Origin: Dendrophyllia cribrosa
Lineage: Eukaryota > Cnidaria > Anthozoa > Scleractinia > Dendrophylliidae
DNA: 64,000 nt
Reading direction: 5' to 3'
NCBI GenBank assembly: GCA_024195265.1
Contig: JAJLRJ010000008.1
Location: 26,304,432-26,368,431, forward strand
The position numbers and the translations under genes are program-made. Below are positions 56,111 to 64,000 of this stretch, one piece after another. The stretch's first letter is position 1. The number at the start of each line of letters is the position of its first letter. The notes beneath the pieces were generated by a model. It had not been told where the DNA came from, did not search any database, and saw only the letters and a list, made by a program, of their open reading frames with translations.

Positions 56111-57774
56111 ATGATTATTATTATTATTCAGGTATTTTTTCCATTAAAATGGAATGAGTTCTCTGTTAAGATAAGTCTGAGCGCTTTTTGAAGTAGTCAT
56201 GTAGGAATCGAAGGTTCATTTTTGTGAAAGGCGTTACAGGCCTTGCATACTATGTTGATTCCCTCCTCTTGTGTGGGATATTCGTTTTTAGGCTCGTTAC
56301 GTCCATAGAAAGAAGGATTGTGTTTTCTAGGTCTTTCGTTTGTTCTACAAACTTGATTAAATGAGTCGTATCTTTGAGATATGACTCCTGTTGTTGAGCT
56401 GTCGGCTGAATGAGTTTGTCAACGAATGATGATAGTTTCTCTGTTAGGCCATCACACCCTAATATAATTGGTCTTCCGACAGGGGTCGGTTTGTGTGTCT
56501 TTGCGAGGGTGTAAAATATTGGGATACGAGGCGGGTCTGGTGTTTGACACAGCCACTTTTTAGTCATTTCATCTAACTCTGAAGTATGTTTCTTTAACCG
56601 TGGGTTCTGGAAGAGGTCTGTAATGTTTTTCGTTATCTAATAGGTTTTGACCTTCTTTCATTTTATCTTCCGTGTTTAGAACCACAGTAGTTGTTCCTTT
56701 GTCAGCCTTTTTAGGTTGATTTCGGTGTCACGTTCAAAGGTTTTGAATGCCTCACGCTCAGCGGGATTGAGATTATTTCTAGGTTTTACGATTTGTATTT
56801 CCGCTAGCTGAGTTTTAACCTCTTCTAAATAACTTTCAAGCGCAACTGATGGTTGCACTGGTGGGTTCCACGAAGATTTAAAGTGGAAAGGGTGAGGTTT
56901 TTTGTTTTCCCCGTAAAAAATGTATTGTAGACGCGTTCTTCTTGCGAACTGATCGAAGTCACGCAAGAGTTGCCTTTTAATTTGTATTTCGTTTTTCATG
57001 GGTGTAGGAATATATTTCAAACCTCTTCCTAGTAAATTGATCTGATCATTTGTAAGTTCTTTATCAGAGAGGTTTTTAATGTGTTTTTTTGTTTTTCTCT
57101 AAACGTGCATTAAGTTTTTTTTGTGCTTGATGTTTTTGCGTTCATTTCGCTTTTTACTTTCTAGGCTGACTTTGAATGGCTTTGTTTGTTTTTCTTTAGT
57201 CTCTTTAGTGTGAAGTGACCTTGAATGGTTTATTAATGGCCCCGTTTTTATAACGATACTCAGAAAAAAGGCATGTATACTGTTTAACTTGTTGATTTTG
57301 AATGCCTTCTAGTTTTGACATCATTTCGCTGAATTGAGAAATCTTCTGTTGAATTTTCTCTGCTACCTTATGTACATTGTTCATGTTTACAATCTTTTCT
57401 CTAGGCGCCGAAGGCGCTGGCTTGAAAGAACGTTTCTTATTTACAGTGCGTAAATTTTTGCTAGGAGCTTTCGGTCTCTTTCCTTTTTTGAGCTCTAGTC
57501 TGAAACGGTCGATCTCTCTGTAGTGAAAACGTGTGAGAGCTTTCACGTATTCGTGTTCGGCATTTTTCCTAATGCGTCTTATGTCTGTTTTAAAATCGTC
57601 GTCCGCATTAATGCGAGCCCGAGCCCTGTATTGAAGGGACAGCGGGCAAGTTTGTTTCTCCGTATGTCTTTTCAGCGATTTGATCGCTTTTTCTGCATGT
57701 TCTAGTTTCTCTTCGGCGGACCAGGTTTGGCTGTGGCGGCGCTTTATGCTATTCACGGGAACGTGGTTTTGCTC

Positions 57775-57954
57775 TCATGATTTCCTGACTTTGGGAGTTC
57801 TTTGGCTGCAAGGGATCTGTTCAACGTCTTCTGGCTCGTCAGGAAATTCGTCTTCTTGTTGGCTGTCTGGTAGCTCCATTTCTTCTTGGTCTTCTTCAGT
57901 GTTCGGGCCAGGGACTACTTTTAGTCCTTCTGGATGTAGGATTTTCTCCGACAT
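57775..57954 (-). CDS. Acidic leader ORF of the Penelope-like element, 59 aa
   Basis: ATG at 57952-57954 begins MSEKILHPEGLKVVPG, then a Glu/Asp/Gln-rich stretch, and stops with TGA at 57775-57777. The next frame (57756 on) starts 18 bases later. It is probably the N-terminal part of the retroelement protein, separated by a frameshift or stop. Confidence 0.4.
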   Translation of the reverse strand: MSEKILHPEGLKVVPGPNTEEDQEEMELPDSQQEDEFPDEPEDVEQIPCSQRTPKVRKS

Positions 57955-58188
57955 TAGTTTCCTCGGGTAAATGGTCAGGCAATACCGGTTTCGATCCTTA
58001 TCTTGCGGATCTCTTCAGTTGCCGATAAATACTATAAATGATAAAGGTATTGATCCTCGGTATCCTTCATTATTTTGAAAATAACAATCATCAGTAAACG
58101 TGATCGCCTTGATACTGGCGTGCATCTGCATGTAAGAGTACAAACTGTACAAAGTACCTTCTGTGAACTTGTTTTCCTAATCCGGTTC

Positions 58189-58359
58189 TTAATTTAAACA
58201 ACATATGCATTCTCTTGCGGACTCTCTTAGTTCACATCTACCGCAGGTACACCAGTTTAAGTTTAATAGTCTTTCTGCTCCATCGTCTTCATCATCAGAA
58301 CCTTCATTTGCATCCGGAACACGCTCTGGTTCGAAGCAATACGGCTCCAGAGCAGCCAC
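58189..58359 (-). pseudogene. P2X7-tail-like (ballast-domain) exon fragment
   Basis: The frame reads LEPYCFEPER, an acidic stretch (GSDDEDDGAE), then LNLNWCTCGRC and ARECICC before TAA at 58189-58191. The W-C-x-C-G-x-C...C-x-C-C arrangement matches the zinc-binding cytoplasmic tail of P2X7 receptors, a domain that also occurs alone in many cnidarian proteins. At the position expected for ATG there is GTG (58357-58359) with a stop nine bases upstream, so the start appears lost or the exon is internal. It lies immediately inside the right arm of the inverted duplication, pointing away from SUDS3. Confidence 0.55.
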
Positions 58360-58377
58360 TTTGATTTACAAACGATG

Positions 58378-58594
58378 TTGGGACTCATTGACGTCACGCA
58401 TGCATCGCCAGGTTGCTAAGTATATTCCAAGATGGCGGCAATCGTGCAGGATTTTTGGGCTACTTTGGACAAGGATTATATTAGGTTCAAAAGCTCTTTG
58501 GAAGCTGAAATTTTGGTAAGTACCTTATCTTTACATTAACTTTTTATTGGCGGAAAGAAAAAATGTGCCGTTTTGGAATGACCTTCTCCTTTAA
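58378..58594 (+). repeat. Right arm of the inverted duplication (functional SUDS3 promoter and exon 1)
   Basis: Reverse complement of 54492-54708. This copy is joined to the downstream SUDS3 exons and is presumably the source or the retained working copy. Confidence 0.9.
58389..58396. promoter_or_regulatory. CRE/ATF palindrome TGACGTCA in the SUDS3 promoter
   Basis: The perfect site lies 36 bp upstream of the SUDS3 start codon. There is no TATA box in the preceding 100 bp. The identical context is present in the left arm. Confidence 0.65.
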
Positions 58595-61500
58595 GAAAAA
58601 TTCGAGCGGGTACCTGTTATTCAAAAAAGTAACCGGCTGCGTGACACATTTCTGTCTGGAGAAAAAAAATAAGATCTGTGGAATTTCACATATATGGCAC
58701 TTTTACAATATATAAGCTGTAGCTTTGTAAATAATTATATTTTTTTACAGACTGGAAGAAGTGTGAGCCCCCGGAGCGATTCTTCCGAGGACAGCGTCTA
58801 TGCGAAACAGGCATGCGCACCAAGGTCATCAGGAAGGCTGAAAAAAATGGCGGCAATGTTCAATCGAGAGGCGAGTTTTGATGATAATCGGTCAGATATT
58901 TACGACGACGATGAAGATAGAGGTTTCTTTCAGATGAACGAATCAGATGAAGGTACAATTACTTTGTTTATGATAGAAAATGTCGTGCAGTCTTTGCAGA
59001 AAATGTCTAGTTGTACTCCATATTTTGACATGCAACTGGTGAAATTATAAGATGTTTACATTATCCATTTACGAAATCTGTTAAGTTTTTGATACATACA
59101 TTCTGTTGAGCGTTCCTATCAAATTTATTAGTTAAAATAGTTTATGAATAAGTTAAATTTAAACGTGAATTTTGTTTATTGGTCTTTACTCATGTATCTA
59201 CAAGTTTGGATGATATTGCATATCCTTGCTTTTTTAGTTAAACAATATACTGTTACCAGTTTCTTCTCTTTCTTTTAGCTGTGAATTGCAAGGAACCTCT
59301 TATTTTTTCTTTTCTTTGGGCTTACGCCCTTGTTCCTTGCAGGTTATTGCCTTCCACTCTTAGATCAAATGCTTGCTCAACTGACTGGAAGAAAAATATG
59401 AGACAACTCACAGTCTAGTAAAACAAACACTATTTCCAAGTCAGTTAAGACTGAGTGCCGAAAAAACTGTTACAAAGACAGTCAGACGTTCCGGGGATAA
59501 TCCCTTCATCAGTGTGTTCTCACGAGACAAATGCTCGTGCTCACGTACAATTTGTTGTGTGAATGCCATTAAAAAATATTCAAATAAAATGCGAATTCAG
59601 CGTGCCCTTAGCGTGCATAAATTCGACAGAGAATAAAACTTGAAGCCAATGTAGCCTCATGGAAAATTAGAATTTAAAGTCAATGCTAATTCCACGAGGC
59701 ACCAAGGTCTTGTGTCGAAAGGTTAGCGTCATTTCTTCTCTCTGTCGTGTGGCGGTTGCTCCCATGACTTTCTTTATCACTGACACCGACATGTTGTTGA
59801 TTGAGTGTCTGGGTTGGTTGAAATGTTTGCCAATGGTTCTCTCAGGTTGTTACACTGTACATATATACTTGTCAGCTAGTGTGCACTTTATTCAACAGGC
59901 CTTGTCTCAGTCATCATGTTGTTACCTTTGGCACAAAACTTTGCTCCACATTTTTCTCCCTGTCGGGGTGTATAAATGGGTACTGGTGAAGCTATGCCAG
60001 GGTTAACCCTGTGATGGACTTGCTTCCCGTCCAAGGGGGAGTAGTAATATTCCTAGTTGCTTCATGTTACAGAAACCAGGTTAAGCTCCAGCCATATGGC
60101 TGGTGCGTGACTATACCTCTTTACCTGTATTTCCCATATAGAATGAGACCACTGAAACTTAGCATGTTAGCATGGAAGCATGCCTCCTGGACACCCAATT
60201 GCAATTAACAAAACCTTTTGCTGATGTTTGGTACAGTGCAGGTCAGAAATCACTGTAAACAAACAATGTTTATTAATATGTGTTTCAAAATGCGTATCCT
60301 CTGTGCATATACAGGGCACAAAATTAACATTTTTCTCAAGGAGACATTTGGCTCCTAAATATTTCAAAGTGGTCGCCAAGTCCAAAAGGTCAGTAGCCAT
60401 TCTTTTTTCCAAAAACAAAACCAAAAAATATCGACATAGACAAATGAGAGCACGAGCGATGTGGAATATTCTGAGCCTGCAAGATGCACTGTTAGCAAAA
60501 GGGACATTTGAATGCACAATATACAACGTAGCCTCTGAAATATCCAAGATGGCAGATGTTGACGTTTCATTTCATAGAGTTCGTAACGGTTTTGCTACAA
60601 ACCTCGTCATTCGCACCGATTTACTCACCTTCAAGCTTTATTTAATTACACAATACATAAAGGTAAAGGGTCCTGGTCGCCAATATGGCGACTAACTTTT
60701 GAATTTTGGTTGCCAGCACGTAAAACTTAGGTGCATTGGCGACTGTATCAAGTGCAATTTTGTGGCTTGATATGTTATTACTGGTTCAGTACATGTTCTT
60801 CTCTTAAGCTTCACAATCATATACTAAAAGCAACTTATTAATTTTTTTTTATTAGATACTGAGGATGCAAGTGAGACTGATATGGCCAAACTCGAAGAAG
60901 AGTTTACAGAAATGAAAGAACAGTAAGTTATCTCAACTCTGAGTGAAAACCATTCTGGTGGTCACCTTGTCAATCTGGCCACTTTTAAGGGGATTGTCTT
61001 TATGTGCAGACAATAGACAATGTTTGCCATCTATAAACAACTTAATCGCTTGCAACTGATTTTATTCACAATAATAGCATATAAGAGTTCAGTTCTCTAC
61101 CTGTTCTTTCCTTTACTGCAACTCTATTTGAAAAGGGAATCCTCTTTTTTTGCTATCAATGCATCAACTAATGCTACTTGGTGATGAAATTTCTTCCAGA
61201 ATGTATCAAGAAAAGTTACAAGACTTCAAGCAACAGTTACAGAATTTAAACAATGGTATGTACTTTAATGACCAGTGTATTCAGTCAGTCAATGAGGAAT
61301 ATTTATTTCTTGTATAAAGAGGGCAAAAGATGTGCGTTTCTCCAATTCTTGATAAGTTTATTGATTTTATTTTAATGTGGCTAAATGTAATTCAGGCAAA
61401 GTTAACCTCGAAGCAATTATGGTCAGCAGTTTTCCAGTTATACTGGGGGTGGCCCAATGCCTCTAGCAGGGGCACCTCGTGACTTGTATATGCAGTTGCT

Positions 61501-63854
61501 TGCTTGCAGTTCTTTGCAAAGTGTTGTCGCAATAGCTTGCTGTTTGCATGCCTTTTTGTGCCTTGGTTTTTCCCATCCCTCCCTCCCTCCCTCTTGAGGT
61601 AAGGGTTAGGTAAGTATTGGTCGGTAAGTATTCCACTGAATTGTTCAGTGTGACGGTGCCTGGTGGGGGCTGCTCGCAGGGTTGCCATGGATACCTCCTC
61701 CTCATGCTAGAGCATTGCCTGGCTCCACCAACTTTGTAGGCACCAGCTCCCAAGCTCATCTATTGGTGATGAGTTTAATCTGGGATTTTAGTGAAGGTCA
61801 GTCTACAAGTTGGAATACTGAGAGTGTATTTCAATCAGTGAGCAAAATATTGTTTTCAACCTAAATTCTGCATGTTATACTGAAAGATGTTATCTTTTCA
61901 TCAGGAAAGCATCCCGAGTACTCTAAAAGGCTAAATAAACTGGACTTGTTGAGGAGTGAGAGACTTCTTATTGCAGGTACAATAACTCAAGCTACTTGTT
62001 AGTACAACAATAATGGTGTGAACTTCATAGATGCACTTGCACAGCTTCTTTAATCTTTTTTTTCTTGAGCTTGTTGGTCACTGGTGACATGGCAGTGTAA
62101 TAGCACAGTTATGAAAATCAATATTTAAAATATTTAAAACATTGACCATTAATCACTAACCACCGTCAAGGTTGGAATATAGTGCCTTAAAGAATGTTGG
62201 GACACAATGCACACAAATGAGTATAGCTAAGGAGATAACCATGGCAACCCTGCCAACCACCAGCGCTCTATTTTATTTTATTTGGCTAGTCTACCTTTAG
62301 TTCTGTGAGGAAACCTGATCTATACAAGCCCAATGGTTTCTTTCAGGTCTCCTCGCCATCTACTCCTGTTAAATTTGTAATTCTACTGTGTCATGTAATT
62401 GTGTGAAATGGCAAAATAAATAAATTGTCAAATAAATATTATTATCAAATTAACAACCACACAGCAATCACAAACACACTGTTTTGATTTACATGTACAA
62501 ACTTAGATCAGTAAAGTGAATAATTGTGATACTCAAGAAGACGTGTTTTATAAAGATCCCATCAACATAAATTTAAAAAGACTGACACTTGTGAACTTAT
62601 GAACTGATTTGTTCTGTTTTCACTTGCAGACATTTGTAGGAAGTACGAGGTTTGTATTTTTATATTTTATTTTCATTATAAATAATGACTTTAATTTCCC
62701 TTTACTAATTGTCAAGTAGGGTGACATTCTATCTACCATTTTTCAAAGTTATAACAAGCTTGTAGAAGAAAGTAAGACCACAAATCATTATCACAAAATT
62801 GTTTTACTATGTTCTTTATTCTGCTCTACTGGCAAACTGTCTCCTGTACATTTGTTTTGTTTTGCTTCTGGTAACGACAACTTCACCAGGTTTGTTGGTA
62901 ACACTTTTTTCGGGGCAGTACGCAGCTCTTACAAGGTCTTCTCTGATTTGTTGAGAAAACAGTAGAACAAACAACGCAACAATGGACCCTAGCCCTGAAA
63001 ACAATAGAGCTGCATGATATAGGGGTCCAATGAAAATAGAGGTTGTTGAGAGCTGCTTGGTATCTGCTTTTTTCCATGTTAGATTGAGCTAATCGAAAAA
63101 GAATATATCAGGGAACAGGAGGCAGCACAAGAGGAATATGAGGTTAGTTTATCCTGGTGAGAATCTTTGAAGGATCTTTAAGGATCCTTAAAGATCTGCA
63201 TGAGGATCTGTGAGGATCTTAATAAAGATATTTGAGGATCTTTTAAATTCCTGCAAGATCCTCAATAATCTTGCCTCAGATCTTCAAGGATCCTTTAAAT
63301 TCTTGTCAAGATCTTCAAGGATCTTTAATGATCTTTAAAGATCTTTGCTAGATCCTTCAAAGGATCTTATTAAGATCCTTAAAAGATCCTTTTAAATTCT
63401 TAAGGATCTTAAAGGAGCCTTGCAAAGATCCTCACAAGGATATTTTGCTAGGATCCTTTCAAGATCTTCATCAATTCCTTGAGGATCTTTGCAAAAAAAT
63501 TCTACAATAAATTGCAGATGAAGAATCTTTGAGGATCTTTCAAAGATCCTGTGAGGATCCTTTAAAGATCTTTATCTTTAAGGATCTTTGTGAGGATTTT
63601 CACCAGGTTATCCTACTGTCCTACATGTAACAGTGTTTAAAATGGTGGTTTGGTTTAGCTAAAAGTTGGTCAGAAGTTAAAGATATTTCTGCTATTTCCA
63701 CATATATTTATTTCCACAGCATGGTAATGAGGTTTTAATTAATATTTTATGATACAGCAAAAGAAGGTTGAACTCAAAGAAACTCTGCTGAATGAGCTGC
63801 AAGAGAAGAAAAAGGTCATTGAGTCGGAGAGGGTGTCAATGGAGCTTACTGGAG
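58432..63854 (+). CDS. SUDS3: Sin3 histone deacetylase corepressor complex component SDS3 (5' part)
   Basis: Exons are 58432-58515, 58751-58952, 60856-60922, 61200-61255, 61905-61976, 62630-62649, 63083-63142 and 63758-63854. They join in frame to 219 codons, with the 3' part outside the window. After a variable N-terminus come MNESDE-DTEDASETDMAK, MKEQMYQEKLQDFKQQLQNL, a coiled-coil with KHPEYSKRLNKLD, EYIREQEAAQEEYE, and KKVELKETLLNELQEKKKVI to SMELTG. This follows human SUDS3 block by block. SDS3 scaffolds the Sin3/HDAC1-2 complex and promotes dimerisation through the coiled coil. All donors are GT and all acceptors AG. Exon 6 is only 20 bases. BRMS1/BRMS1L are paralogues but match less well at DTEDASETD. 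Assignment of exon 1 rests on frame and splice signals. Confidence 0.9.
59440..59850 (-). pseudogene. Penelope-like element 3' end in SUDS3 intron 2
   Basis: The minus strand encodes TIGKHFNQPRHSINNMSVSV, then TRQREEMTLTF and LVPRGISI, the conserved C-terminal end of Penelope GIY-YIG endonucleases (HFN-x-P-x-H-S). A tail with CTGATGAAGGGATTATCCCC follows at 59490-59520, resembling the tails of such elements. It is a separate copy from the one at 55140-57990. Confidence 0.55.
59930..60065 (+). repeat. LINE/SINE 3' tail fragment
   Basis: GTGTATAAATGGGTACTGG followed by AACCCTGTGATGGACTTGC and CCGTCCAAGGGGGAGTA resembles the 3' end shared by L2/CR1-type LINEs and their SINEs in many animals. 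It lies in SUDS3 intron 2. Confidence 0.5.
60300..60720. other. Rest of SUDS3 intron 2, decayed repeat
   Basis: GTGGTCGCCAAGTC (60370) and GGTCGCCAATATGGCGAC (60676) are related words flanking unique sequence, suggesting a decayed inverted-repeat element. The frame at 60228-60695 has no recognisable domain. Confidence 0.35.
63168..63599. repeat. GATC-rich degenerate array in SUDS3 intron 7
   Basis: The 10-base theme A-A-G-GATC-T-T-T and its complement AAAGATCCTT recur about 30 times over 430 bp, on both strands and with irregular 8-20 base spacing. Because the unit is nearly self-complementary, the array can fold into many hairpins. It begins about 25 bases after the exon 63083-63142 donor. 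Confidence 0.85.
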
Positions 63855-64000
63855 GTCAGCACAAAATAAGAATTACCATGATGTTCATATTGTAATAATA
63901 CCGTAGAGTTCCGAAAGTAACAGCTACCTGGAAGTAACGCCCCCCAAAAGAAACTGTCCAATTGAAAATACTATACTGAGTGATGTCTCCACACAGATGG

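Larger units (their letters stand above)
55140..57990 (-). mobile_element. Penelope-like retroelement, degenerate, lacking its endonuclease
   Basis: On the minus strand the order is: an acidic leader (57775-57954); a basic coiled region (57205-57756); PLE N-terminal sequence (56676-57020, NLNPAEREAF); and reverse transcriptase palm blocks with IPIFYTLAKTHKP, GRPIILG, EKLSSFVDKLIQP and LSMDVTSLKTNIPH (56250-56567). RFIDDTFSFW (about 55780, the Y/F-x-D-D catalytic block) and CFLDTNVY come next, ending PLISYIRERSLKDIL near 55150. The GIY-YIG endonuclease that should follow is missing. Frameshifts near 56680 and 57060 and an insertion at 55890-56110 make it inactive. Confidence 0.8.

Noticed and set aside
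59683..60006. 107-aa plus-strand ORF in SUDS3 intron 2
   Set aside because: The minus strand of the same stretch encodes the conserved end of a Penelope endonuclease, so the plus frame is a shadow.

Overview
This window looks like nuclear DNA of an anthozoan cnidarian, most likely a stony coral. It is AT-rich and has no bacterial gene organisation. Conserved animal genes with GT-AG introns sit among dense, short inverted-repeat elements, Penelope-like retroelement fragments and the 'GCTATATAAAT' tails typical of coral LINEs and SINEs. The coral assignment is inference from style and protein similarity recalled from memory; no search was run.

Six genes can be supported. They are a single-exon GT92-family glycosyltransferase (5303-6532, minus); PGAP4/TMEM246 with an uninterrupted coding region (24400-25659, plus); TIMM22 in four exons (34807-41060, minus); DERL2 in seven exons (41160-45033, plus); VPS29 in six exons (50426-53233, minus); and the 5' eight exons of SUDS3 (58432-63854, plus), which runs off the right edge. 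The TIMM22, DERL2 and VPS29 exons join in frame to give proteins of 189, 246 and 183 aa, close to their animal relatives. TIMM22 and DERL2 are head to head with 99 bp between start codons. The genes serve secretion and organelle biology (GPI-anchor glycosylation, ER-associated degradation, retromer, mitochondrial carrier import) plus Sin3/HDAC repression, but they are neighbours and not a pathway.

Layout: 1-5.2 kb holds short inverted-repeat elements and two unrecognised exon candidates. 5.3-6.5 kb is the GT92 gene. 6.5-24 kb is a repeat-rich accessory stretch with two large inverted-repeat structures (9771-13577 and 16991-20830), the second carrying rearranged fragments of a probable multicopy gene. 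24.4-25.7 kb is PGAP4. 26-34.8 kb is AT-rich intergenic DNA with a Penelope GIY-YIG fragment. 34.8-45 kb is the TIMM22/DERL2 pair. 50.4-53.3 kb is VPS29. 54.5-58.6 kb is an inverted duplication of the SUDS3 promoter and first exon, enclosing a THAP-domain fragment, a Penelope-like reverse transcriptase and a P2X7-tail-like exon. 58.4-64 kb is SUDS3.

The most unusual structures are: (1) a 2.36-kb near-perfect palindrome bounded by TTAA inside the last TIMM22 intron, an intron that also has a GC donor and a TG-repeat acceptor; (2) the inverted SUDS3 promoter/exon duplication around foreign domains; (3) two adjacent U12-type introns in DERL2; and (4) an approximately 430-bp GATC-rich array inside a SUDS3 intron.
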